DNA of 64,000 nucleotides from RFPW01 sp040401595 (GTDB lineage: Bacteria; Pseudomonadota; Gammaproteobacteria; Burkholderiales; Burkholderiaceae_E), in contig JBBAOE010000003.1 in NCBI GenBank assembly GCA_040401595.1, forward strand, positions 1-64,000. Direction: 5' to 3'. Below are positions 1 to 7,145 of this stretch, piece by piece; the first letter of the stretch is position 1; each line of letters begins with the position of its first letter. The position numbers were made by a program, and so were the translations under genes. The notes below the pieces were generated by a model. That model was not told the origin of the DNA and searched no databases. It saw only the letters and a list, made by a program, of their open reading frames with translations.

Positions 1-644
1 ATATGTCCTCCCAGGCCATGGGCGGCATCCGCGCACTCGATGACTGCGGAGAGTTGCGGATACCCGACTCCGGTCATCTTGCGGGTGGTACAAACCGAAC
101 CTGGCCCGATGCCCACCTTGACGATATCGGCGCCGGACAGAATGAGTTCCTCCGCAATCTCACCCGTCACAACGTTGCCCGCCATGATCGTCAGGGTCGG
201 GTAGCGGTCCCGAATCCGGCGAACGAAACTCGTGAAGGTCTCGGTATAGCCGTTGGCGACATCGATACAGACGTAGCGGATCGTTTCGGGCGCCCGGTCC
301 ATCGCCTGGCGAAATTTGGCTTCATCGGCGCGGGTGATCCCCATCGACCAGAAAGCTGCCGATTTGCGTTCGAGCCCAGCGAAGAATGGGATCAGTTCTT
401 CCACCGAGTAATGCTTGTGCAAGGCGGTGCTCAGACCCAGTGCGCCGAGGGCACCCGCCATCTCGACGGTCCCGATGGTGTCCATGTTGGCGGCGATGAT
501 GGGAATGCCCTGATAAATCTCGCTGCTGTGGCGAAAGCGAAATTCTCGGGCGATATCGACCTCGGCCCTCGACCCGAGCGTGGAACGCTTGGGCCGGATC
601 AGGACGTCTTTAAAGTCGAGTTTGATTTCTTGTTCGATGCGCAT
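1..644 (-). CDS. guaC: GMP reductase (partial, 3' end beyond window)
   Basis: The reverse strand reads 214 codons from ATG at 644 to the window edge, so the C-terminal third is missing. GMP reductase converts GMP to IMP with NADPH in cytosolic purine salvage. The protein begins MRIEQEIKLDFKDVLIRPKRS and contains the family core IAANMDTIGTVEMA and the active-site loop GIGPGSVCTTR, whose cysteine forms the thioimidate intermediate. The spacing of these motifs and the absence of a CBS-domain insertion favour GMP reductase over IMP dehydrogenase, but without the C-terminus the related GuaB-like families cannot be fully excluded. It is divergent from the FAD oxidase at 716, sharing a 71-base intergenic region. 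Confidence 0.88.
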   Translation of the reverse strand, partial: MRIEQEIKLDFKDVLIRPKRSTLGSRAEVDIAREFRFRHSSEIYQGIPIIAANMDTIGTVEMAGALGALGLSTALHKHYSVEELIPFFAGLERKSAAFWSMGITRADEAKFRQAMDRAPETIRYVCIDVANGYTETFTSFVRRIRDRYPTLTIMAGNVVTGEIAEELILSGADIVKVGIGPGSVCTTRKMTGVGYPQLSAVIECADAAHGLGGH

Positions 645-715
645 GCAACGATCTTACAATGCCAGGAAACCAATCGAACTCCCGGCGCGTCCGGAAGCCC
701 TCTGGAGAACCCGCG

Positions 716-2137
716 ATGAACCACCCCTTTCCTCATGCGCCTGTGCTCGCGATCGATCGCGTGCCGCTTCCGACCGGGTTTGAGGCTGCTGCCCAAGCGC
801 GATTCGCGGATCGGTACTCCACGGGTGAGTCGGTCCGGGAACAGCACGGGCGGGACGAATCCCCGTTTTTGCCGATGCCCCCAGACGCGGTCATCTTTGC
901 TCGCACGGTCGACGAGGTGGTCGCTGCGGTCGACCTGTGCCGACAGTACCAGGTGCCGCTGATCCCCTATGGCGTTGGTTCTTCGATCGAAGGCTCCCTG
1001 CTCGCTAGTCAGGGTGGTGTATCACTGGACCTGTCGGGGATGAATCGCGTGTTGGCGATCCACGCCGAGGATGGGACCGCCACGGTCGAGCCGGGGGTGA
1101 CCCGGATGCAACTCAATCGCGAACTCGCGGGAACGGGACTCTTTTTTCCGATCGATCCCGGCGCCGACGCCAGTATCGGGGGCATGTGCGCGACGCGCGC
1201 GTCGGGGACCAATGCCGTTCGCTACGGGACGATGCGGGAAAACGTCTTGTCGCTCACCGTCGTGACGGCCGATGGCAAGGTCGTCCGAACCGCTCGCAGA
1301 GCCCGCAAGAGTTCTGCTGGCTATGATTTGACCCGCCTCTTCGTCGGCTCCGAGGGCACGCTGGGTGTCATCGTCGAGGCCACCGTTCGGCTCTATCCCC
1401 AGCCGGAATCGATGAGCGCTGCGGTCGTCAGCTTTCCGGACGTGCGCTCTGCGATCAATACCGTGATTCAAACCATTCAAATGGGTGTGCCGATCGCTCG
1501 CAGCGAGTACCTGTGCGAGCGCACGATCCGGGCGATCAACGCCTACCAGAAGACCGCGATGGGCGAGCAGCCCACGCTCTTTCTGGAGTTTCATGGGACC
1601 GAAGCCGGGGTGGCCGAGCAAATCGAAACGGTCCAGGCGATTGCCAATGAGTTGGGTGGGCAAAACTTTGAATGGGCCTCGCGTCCGGAGGATCGAACCC
1701 GCTTGTGGCAGGCCCGCCACCATGCGTATTTTGCGTGTCTGCAGGTCCGACCCGGGTCACGGGCGATCTCGACCGACACCTGTGTACCGATTTCGCGGCT
1801 GGCAGACTCGATCGAAGGGGCCCGTCAAATCCTGGACAGCGCGTCCATGCCATCCATGCTGTTTGGCCATGTCGGCGATGGCAACTTTCATGGCGTGATT
1901 CTGGTTGATCCCCTGGATCGGGCCGAGATGGTTGAGGCTGAGCGGCTCAATGCCGAGATCGTGCGCCTGGCGCTGACCATGGACGGTACCTGTACCGGTG
2001 AGCACGGAGTCGGTCTGCACAAAATCGACTTCCTGGTCGAAGAGCACGGCGACGACACGATCGACCTGATGCGACGCATCAAGCGGGCGCTCGATCCCGC
2101 GGGGATTCTGAACCCTGGCAAGATCTTCCGCGTCTGA
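716..2137 (+). CDS. FAD-linked D-lactate dehydrogenase-like oxidase
   Basis: A 473-residue member of the GlcD/LDHD family of FAD-linked 2-hydroxyacid oxidases, which oxidise D-lactate or related hydroxyacids and pass electrons to cytochrome or quinone acceptors. The ATG at 716 is chosen because GGAGA (704-708) lies 7 bases upstream; the frame is open further upstream without a better site. The FAD-binding domain shows IPYGVGSSIEGSL (about residue 83) and SIGGMCATRASGTNAVRYG (about 152). The cap and C-terminal part show GHVGDGNFH (about 384) and TGEHGVG (about 426), typical of the flavin and substrate pocket. It is a different protein from GlcD at 33464. D-lactate is the likeliest substrate, but other 2-hydroxyacids are possible. 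Confidence 0.85.
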   Translation: MNHPFPHAPVLAIDRVPLPTGFEAAAQARFADRYSTGESVREQHGRDESPFLPMPPDAVIFARTVDEVVAAVDLCRQYQVPLIPYGVGSSIEGSLLASQGGVSLDLSGMNRVLAIHAEDGTATVEPGVTRMQLNRELAGTGLFFPIDPGADASIGGMCATRASGTNAVRYGTMRENVLSLTVVTADGKVVRTARRARKSSAGYDLTRLFVGSEGTLGVIVEATVRLYPQPESMSAAVVSFPDVRSAINTVIQTIQMGVPIARSEYLCERTIRAINAYQKTAMGEQPTLFLEFHGTEAGVAEQIETVQAIANELGGQNFEWASRPEDRTRLWQARHHAYFACLQVRPGSRAISTDTCVPISRLADSIEGARQILDSASMPSMLFGHVGDGNFHGVILVDPLDRAEMVEAERLNAEIVRLALTMDGTCTGEHGVGLHKIDFLVEEHGDDTIDLMRRIKRALDPAGILNPGKIFRV

Positions 2138-2156
2138 GCCCGGTCGAACAATCGAC

Positions 2157-2729
2157 TCAGCGCTCGAGGAGTTTGTCCGCAGCGACCAGCAGATCACGCA
2201 GTTGCTCAACGCCCACCAGGAGTTGACGCAATTCGTCGCGATAGGCGTCCCGGGTCTCTGCGGCCCGGGCCAAGGCCCAGAGCCATCCCCCGGCGGAATC
2301 CCGTTCAACCATGCCAAGCGCTTCCATCTGATGGAGCTTGCGCCGGATGGTTTCGCGCGGTAGACCGGTTGATGCGACCAGTTCGCGGATGCGTTGGGAG
2401 CGCTTTGGCCAGGGTCCCAGGGCTGGGTCGGGCAGGCCATCTTTGCGCAGTCGCTGCAACGCTTCGTCGCTTCGCAACAGACCGGCACCGACAGTGACCG
2501 TCATCAACGCACTCGCAATGTGCGCCTGGTCGAGATCGCCATGATGTTGATCGCGCAAATCCTGCAGGTTGCGCAACCGCAAGCGGTTCAGATGCAGGGC
2601 GATCGCTAGAAATCCGCGGTCAAATCCGCGGTCAAATCCGGATTCCAGGCTCTTGGATGATTGGACCGCCGCGCTGCTGGCGGGGTTCGGTGAGGATTGA
2701 GTCTTTTTCAAGGAGGTGTCTACTGTCAC
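2157..2729 (-). CDS. winged-helix transcriptional regulator, family uncertain
   Basis: A 190-residue protein starting at GTG 2729. Its middle, RIRELVASTGLPRETIRRKLHQ followed by LGMVERD, reads as a winged helix-turn-helix with recognition helix and wing, similar to IclR- or MarR-type DNA-binding domains. The N-terminal 40 residues are low complexity and include a duplicated DRGF unit encoded by a 12-base tandem repeat. The C-terminus is predicted mainly helical and may dimerise. No ligand-binding domain is recognised. It lies 90 bases downstream of maeB on the same strand and has an inverted repeat across its start codon, suggesting autoregulation. No strong ribosome binding site was seen for the GTG, so TTG at 2711 is an alternative. 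Confidence 0.6.
   Translation of the reverse strand: MTVDTSLKKTQSSPNPASSAAVQSSKSLESGFDRGFDRGFLAIALHLNRLRLRNLQDLRDQHHGDLDQAHIASALMTVTVGAGLLRSDEALQRLRKDGLPDPALGPWPKRSQRIRELVASTGLPRETIRRKLHQMEALGMVERDSAGGWLWALARAAETRDAYRDELRQLLVGVEQLRDLLVAADKLLER
2610..2640. repeat. 12-bp tandem repeat inside regulator gene
   Basis: AAATCCGCGGTC occurs twice in a row (2610-2621 and 2622-2633), followed by a third partial copy AAATCCG (2634-2640). The unit is a multiple of three, so it duplicates the residues DRGF in the encoded protein without breaking the frame. It looks like a slippage expansion. Confidence 0.9.
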
Positions 2730-2737
2730 TAGACACC
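2715..2737. promoter_or_regulatory. perfect 8-bp inverted repeat over regulator start
   Basis: GGTGTCTA (2715-2722) and TAGACACC (2730-2737) are exact reverse complements separated by 7 bases. The GTG start codon of the winged-helix gene (2729) lies in the spacer. A symmetric 23-base site is what a dimeric winged-helix protein would bind, so autorepression is the natural reading. A translation-blocking hairpin in the mRNA is the alternative. Confidence 0.6.
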
Positions 2738-2819
2738 GTTCTTACTCCAATTTTTTGGGCGAATCGTCTGGTCACCCTACTTTGGGCAGCCGTTCGTCGG
2801 ATGGACGCTGGCCAGAGTC

Positions 2820-5126
2820 TCAAGCGCGCGCTTTGACGGCTTGCGCCGACGCCAGAGCCGTCATGTTGATGACCCGGCGCATCGTTGCCGACGGCGTCAG
2901 GATGTGGGCCGGGCGGGCAGCGCCGAGCAGGATAGGCCCGACGGTGACGCCCTTGCTGCCAATCACTTTCAGGACATTGAAGAGAATATTGGCGGCATCC
3001 AGATTGGGCATGACCAGCAGGTTAGCGCTTCCCGATAGCGTGGTTTCGGGCAGGAAGCTGCGCCGCAACTCATCGGAAAGCGCTGCATCCCCATGCATCT
3101 CGCCATCGCACTCGATCTCGGGGGCGATGCTGGCAAAACGTTCGCGGGCCGCTCGCATCCGAAGGGCGGCCGGACGGTCGCTCGAGCCGAACATGGAATG
3201 CGACAGAAAAGCGACTTTGGGTGGCAGTCCGAAGTGTCGAATCACCTCGGCTGCCATCAGCGCAATGCCCGCCAAGTGCTCGGCATCGGGCTCCTCGTTG
3301 ACGAAGGTGTCCGTCACGAAGAGGGTATGTTCGGGGAGCATCAGGGCGTTGAGCGCAGCCAGGCAGGGTGCGCCCTCGCGCAGGCCGATGACGTCACGCA
3401 CATGACCCAGATGCTCGTCAAAGCGTCCGACCAGGCCGCACAGCATGGCGTCGGCGTCGCCGCGTTCGACCATCAGCGACGCGATCAGGGTGCTCGAGCG
3501 ACGCACCTGCGCCTTGGCCAATTCCGGCGTGATGCCTTTGCGGCCCATTCGGGCCCGATAGTCCGTCCAGTAGTCCCGAAACCGCACGTCGTTTTCGGGA
3601 TCGACCAGATCAAAATCACGCCCAGCGAGCAGCGGAAGGCCGGCCTGTTGCAGGCGGTTGGCGATTACTTCCGGCCGACCGATCAGAGTGGGCCTGGCCA
3701 GGCCTTCGTCGAGGATGGCCTGCAGTGCCTGCAGGACGCGCGGATCTTCGCCTTCGGCATAGACGACGCGGGCGGGGTTGGACTTGGCCGCTTCGAAGAC
3801 CGGCCGCATGAGCAGCCCGGTCTGTGTCACGAACTGTTCGAGGGATTGCCGATAGGCATCGAGGTCGGCGATCGGGCGCGTGGCGACCCCGGATTCAGCG
3901 GCCGCCCTGGCGACCGCCGGGGCAATGCGCAGGATCAGTCTGGAGTCGAACGGTTTCGGGATCAGATAGTCGGACCCGAAGCGCAGTTCCTGCCCTGCGT
4001 ACGCTGAGGCGACTTCTTCGCTGACCGGCGATTTGGCCAGTTCAGCGATCTCGCGCACACAGGCGAGTTTCATGGCGTCGGTGATCCGAGTCGCTCCCGA
4101 ATCCAGTGCACCCCGAAAGATGTACGGGAAGCACAAGACGTTATTGACCTGGTTCGGGTAATCCGAGCGGCCCGTGGCGATGATGGCGTCCGGGCGTGCG
4201 GCCAGCGCAATCTCAGGGCGAATTTCTGGTTCCGGATTCGCCAGCGCCAGCAGAATCGGCTGCCTCGCCATGCTCTTGACCATGTCGCCGTTGACCACAC
4301 CGGCGGCAGAGCAGCCCAGGAACACATCCGCGCCTTCTAGCGCATCGGCCAGCGTGCGCGCACCGGTGTCCCGGCACCAGCGCTGTTTGGATGCATCCAC
4401 CAGTTCGCGTCGCGCGGAGTGCAACACGCCCTTGGAATCGACGACCAGCACGTTCGTTTCCCGAATCCCGAGCGCGGTCCAGAGTCCCAGGCAGGCGATG
4501 GCGGCAGCCCCTGCTCCCGACACCACCACGCGCACGTCTTCCATCCGCTTGCCGGTGAGCTCCAGGCCATTGAGCAGCGCGGCGGCCGAAATGATCGCTG
4601 TCCCGTGCTGGTCGTCGTGGAAGACTGGAATCGACAGTCGTTCACTGAGGCGTCGCTCGATCTCGAAGCATTCCGGCGCCTTGATGTCTTCGAGATTGAT
4701 CCCGCCCAGCGTCGGTTCGAGCGCGGCGATGATGTCGACCAGTCGATCGACGTTGGTCTCGGCCAATTCGATGTCAAAGACGTCGATGCCGGCAAACTTC
4801 TTGAACAGGCACGCTTTGCCTTCCATCACTGGCTTGCCGGCGAGCGGGCCAATATCGCCCAGGCCCAATACCGCAGTCCCGTTGGTAATCACGCCCACCA
4901 GGTTGGCACGCGAGGTGTACTCGGCCGCGAGCGCAGGATCCCGTTCAATTTCGAGACAGGCGTAGGCCACCCCTGGTGAATAAGCCAGCGACAGATCGCG
5001 CTGGTTCGCCAGTGGTTTGGTCGGTGAGATCGCAAGCTTGCCGCGGGTGGGGGAGCGGTGATATTCCAGGGCCGCCGTGCGCAGCGCTTGTTCCGCGGAG
5101 TCGCGCGGCATCTCTAAGGGTTTCAA
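2820..5126 (-). CDS. maeB: NADP-dependent malic enzyme with C-terminal phosphotransacetylase-like domain
   Basis: A 768-residue cytosolic protein, the usual length for MaeB. Residues about 1-430 are the malic enzyme: SPGVAYACLEIERDP, the active-site stretch TNGTAVLGLGDIGPLAGKPVMEGK, and an NAD(P)-binding fold around VVVSGAGAAAIACLGLW. Residues about 440-768 match a phosphate acetyltransferase domain (RVVYAEGEDPRVLQALQ near its start and MPNLDAANILFNVLK near its end). In characterised homologues this domain mainly regulates the enzyme through acetyl-CoA. The reaction is oxidative decarboxylation of malate to pyruvate with NADPH production. It is divergent from the urt operon across a 432-base region and is followed by the winged-helix gene on the same strand. 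Confidence 0.95.
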   Translation of the reverse strand: MKPLEMPRDSAEQALRTAALEYHRSPTRGKLAISPTKPLANQRDLSLAYSPGVAYACLEIERDPALAAEYTSRANLVGVITNGTAVLGLGDIGPLAGKPVMEGKACLFKKFAGIDVFDIELAETNVDRLVDIIAALEPTLGGINLEDIKAPECFEIERRLSERLSIPVFHDDQHGTAIISAAALLNGLELTGKRMEDVRVVVSGAGAAAIACLGLWTALGIRETNVLVVDSKGVLHSARRELVDASKQRWCRDTGARTLADALEGADVFLGCSAAGVVNGDMVKSMARQPILLALANPEPEIRPEIALAARPDAIIATGRSDYPNQVNNVLCFPYIFRGALDSGATRITDAMKLACVREIAELAKSPVSEEVASAYAGQELRFGSDYLIPKPFDSRLILRIAPAVARAAAESGVATRPIADLDAYRQSLEQFVTQTGLLMRPVFEAAKSNPARVVYAEGEDPRVLQALQAILDEGLARPTLIGRPEVIANRLQQAGLPLLAGRDFDLVDPENDVRFRDYWTDYRARMGRKGITPELAKAQVRRSSTLIASLMVERGDADAMLCGLVGRFDEHLGHVRDVIGLREGAPCLAALNALMLPEHTLFVTDTFVNEEPDAEHLAGIALMAAEVIRHFGLPPKVAFLSHSMFGSSDRPAALRMRAARERFASIAPEIECDGEMHGDAALSDELRRSFLPETTLSGSANLLVMPNLDAANILFNVLKVIGSKGVTVGPILLGAARPAHILTPSATMRRVINMTALASAQAVKARA

Positions 5127-5306
5127 AACAGCTCTCCTGTGGAATTTCTCACATTGTGAAGCGTCCGCGACCGCGTGTGAAAGCCAAAATGATCAAAAGC
5201 CGGCACCGCGGGTTGAATCTCCATCAAATGCTGGGTCGTGACCGTTACCCATCCTTGCACTGATTTCAGGCAGTTCTGCTTCGACTCCCCTGGCGCTCGC
5301 ATCGAT

Positions 5307-5341
5307 GCACCCAAAAACGCACCCAAAAACGCACCCAAAAC
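5307..5341. repeat. three tandem copies of a 12-bp unit
   Basis: GCACCCAAAAAC is repeated at 5307-5318 and 5319-5330, then at 5331-5341 with one A missing. The array sits in the 432-base maeB-urtA intergenic region, about 125 bases upstream of the sigma-54 promoter. It contains no coding sequence. It may be a simple slippage product or a cluster of binding sites. Confidence 0.9.
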
Positions 5342-5353
5342 AAGCCTAGGCAG

Positions 5354-5370
5354 TGCACTGCAATGGGGAA
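5354..5370 (+). promoter_or_regulatory. possible NtrC-binding site upstream of urtA
   Basis: TGCACTGCAATGGGGAA resembles the NtrC consensus TGCACC-N4-TGGTGCA, matching 5 of 6 and 5 of 7 conserved positions. It overlaps the perfect 12-base palindrome GCAGTGCACTGC (5350-5361). Its centre is about 128 bases upstream of the start site predicted from the sigma-54 promoter, a normal enhancer distance. Two further TGGTGC half-sites lie between the site and the promoter. The call is an inference from consensus matching only. Confidence 0.35.
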
Positions 5371-5463
5371 TTCGGTGGGGCGTCGCGTTGACGTCGGTCC
5401 TTGAAGGGCCATCTTGGTGCTATTTGATTCCAGTTTGTGGTGCTTCATCAACGGAGCGTCCCA

Positions 5464-5479
5464 TGGCATGGGGGTTGCA
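5464..5479 (+). promoter_or_regulatory. sigma-54 (RpoN) promoter for the urt-ure operon
   Basis: TGGCATGGGGGTTGCA matches the -24/-12 consensus TGGCACG-N4-TTGCW at every conserved position except one C to T change. The GG and GC doublets have the obligatory 10-base spacing. The predicted start site near 5490 would leave a leader of about 70 bases before urtA. Sigma-54 control of urea uptake, with NtrC as activator, is known in several proteobacteria. Confidence 0.62.
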
Positions 5480-5558
5480 AAGGCATGGCCCGAACGCTTG
5501 ACTTGCGATCACCTCCTCCCGATTTTTCTAAAACCCTTACCAATATCTGAGGCTATCC

Positions 5559-6818
5559 ATGACCCAACGCCGAGATTTTCTGAAGGCTGCGGCCGCAACA
5601 GGCTCTGTCGTGACCCTCTCGGGTCCTTCGATTCTGTTCGCGCAGGACAAGTCGCCGATCAAGGTCGGCATCCTGCATTCGCTGTCGGGCACGATGGCCA
5701 TCTCTGAGACTGCACTCAAGAACACCGCCGTCATGACGCTTGAGGCCTTCAATGCCAAGGGCGGTATTCTGGGACGTCAACTGGAGCCCGTGATTGTGGA
5801 TCCAGCGTCGAACTGGCCGCTGTTTGCTGAAAAGGCTCGCCAGCTGATCACCCAGGACAAGGTGTCTGCCGTCTTCGGTTGCTGGACGTCGGTCTCCCGC
5901 AAGAGCGTGCTGCCCGTGTTTGAAGAGCTCAACAACCTGCTCTTTTATCCGGTTCAGTACGAAGGCGAAGAGCTGTCGCAAAACGTGTTCTACACCGGCG
6001 CAGCGCCCAACCAACAGGCGATCCCGGCCGTCGAGTACCTCATGGGCAAACAGGGTGGCTCGGCCAAGCGCTGGTTCCTGCTGGGGACCGACTACGTCTA
6101 TCCGCGCACGACCAACAAGATTCTGCGCGCCTTCCTGAAGAGCAAGGGGGTTGCGGAGAAAGATATTGAAGAGGTTTACACGCCGTTTGGGCACAGCGAC
6201 TATCAGACCATCGTTGCCAACATTAAGAAGTTTTCGGCTGGTGGCAAGACTGCAGTGATTTCGACGGTGAACGGTGACTCCAACGTCCCCTTCTACAAAG
6301 AGTTGGGCAACGCCGGCCTCAAAGCGACCGATGTCCCGGTCGTGGCGTTCTCGGTCGGTGAGGAAGAGCTGCGCGGCGTCGATACCAAGCCGCTGGTGGG
6401 CCATCTCGCCGCCTGGAACTACTTCATGAGCGTCAAAGCGCCTGAGAACACCGCCTTTGTGAAGATGTACAAAGAGTGGGCGATGAAGAACAAGATCCCC
6501 AATGCCGACACGGTCGTCACCAACGACCCGATGGAAGCGACCTATGTGGGTCTGAACATGTGGAAGCAGGCGGTTGAGAAAGCCAAGTCGGTCGAAGTCG
6601 ATAAGGTCCGTATCGCGATGGCTGGCCAGACCTTCAAGGCACCTTGCGGCATGGAACTGATGATGGACAAGACCAACCATCACCTGCACAAGCCAGTGAT
6701 GATCGGCGAGATTCAAGCCAATGGGCAGTTCTCCGTCGTGTACAAGACCAAGGGCCCGATCCGTGCCCAGCCCTGGTCGCCCTTCATCGAAGGCAACGAG
6801 TCCAAGCAGAAGATCTGA
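5559..6818 (+). CDS. urtA: urea ABC transporter, periplasmic substrate-binding protein
   Basis: A 419-residue type I periplasmic binding protein of the UrtA family. The N-terminus TQRRDFLKAAAATGS is a twin-arginine signal followed by a hydrophobic stretch ending near LFAQ, so the protein is exported folded via Tat. The mature start, KSPIKVGILHSLSGTMAISE, and the internal block GCWTSVSRKSVLPVFEELN are characteristic of UrtA rather than amino-acid binding proteins. GAGG at 5549-5552, 6 bases before the ATG, supports the start. It is the first gene of the urtABCDE cassette and lies downstream of a sigma-54 promoter. A strong hairpin follows it, which could keep its transcript more abundant than those of the permease genes. 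Confidence 0.97.
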   Translation: MTQRRDFLKAAAATGSVVTLSGPSILFAQDKSPIKVGILHSLSGTMAISETALKNTAVMTLEAFNAKGGILGRQLEPVIVDPASNWPLFAEKARQLITQDKVSAVFGCWTSVSRKSVLPVFEELNNLLFYPVQYEGEELSQNVFYTGAAPNQQAIPAVEYLMGKQGGSAKRWFLLGTDYVYPRTTNKILRAFLKSKGVAEKDIEEVYTPFGHSDYQTIVANIKKFSAGGKTAVISTVNGDSNVPFYKELGNAGLKATDVPVVAFSVGEEELRGVDTKPLVGHLAAWNYFMSVKAPENTAFVKMYKEWAMKNKIPNADTVVTNDPMEATYVGLNMWKQAVEKAKSVEVDKVRIAMAGQTFKAPCGMELMMDKTNHHLHKPVMIGEIQANGQFSVVYKTKGPIRAQPWSPFIEGNESKQKI

Positions 6819-6887
6819 TCGTTCTGACATTCGAGTCAGGGGATTGCGCAGACCCCCTGGCCGAATGGTAAAGGCCGTTCAAGGTTT

Positions 6888-6930
6888 CGCGCCCTCCCCG
6901 GCGTGCCGTATCCCTGTCCGGGGTGGCGCG
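6888..6930 (+). promoter_or_regulatory. GC-rich hairpin between urtA and urtB
   Basis: The left arm (6888-6901, CGCGCCCTCCCCGG) pairs with the right arm (6918-6930, CCGGGGTGGCGCG) with only a small internal loop. No T-tract follows on the plus strand, so it is not a standard intrinsic terminator. Position after the binding-protein gene suggests an mRNA stability or processing element that raises urtA over urtB-E. Confidence 0.55.
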
Positions 6931-7027
6931 TTGGGTCCAGGGTGTGGCAAGGTGTGTGCCCGCCCCGAATCCATTCCCGACGTCTGGTCGGAACCCGATG
7001 CGCTGCTTTCGTTTTTTACCCCGCATG

Positions 7028-7127
7028 NNNNNNNNNNNNNNNNNNNNNNNNNNNNNNNNNNNNNNNNNNNNNNNNNNNNNNNNNNNNNNNNNNNNNNNNN
7101 NNNNNNNNNNNNNNNNNNNNNNNNNNN
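7028..7127. other. assembly gap of 100 N
   Basis: Exactly 100 unknown bases, the conventional scaffold-gap size. The 9 bases CCCCGCATG occur immediately left (7019-7027) and immediately right (7128-7136), so the two contigs probably abut or overlap and little may be missing. The whole urtA-urtB interval (6819-7145) holds only the hairpin at 6888-6930, a T6 run at 7012-7017 and this gap; I see no gene in it. Confidence 0.97.
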
Positions 7128-7145
7128 CCCCGCATGGGGCCCCGT

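Noticed and set aside
3..719. 238-codon plus-strand frame at the left edge
   Set aside because: It is antisense to guaC, whose motifs are unmistakable on the minus strand.
5509..5519. CACCTCCTCCC in the urtA leader as an anti-Shine-Dalgarno regulatory element
   Set aside because: It resembles the 16S rRNA tail, but only four bases can pair with the urtA ribosome binding site, so no control can be claimed.
5553..6830. 425-codon open frame on the minus strand opposite urtA
   Set aside because: The plus strand encodes a complete UrtA with a Tat signal; the antisense frame is a by-product of high-GC codon bias and shows no domain.
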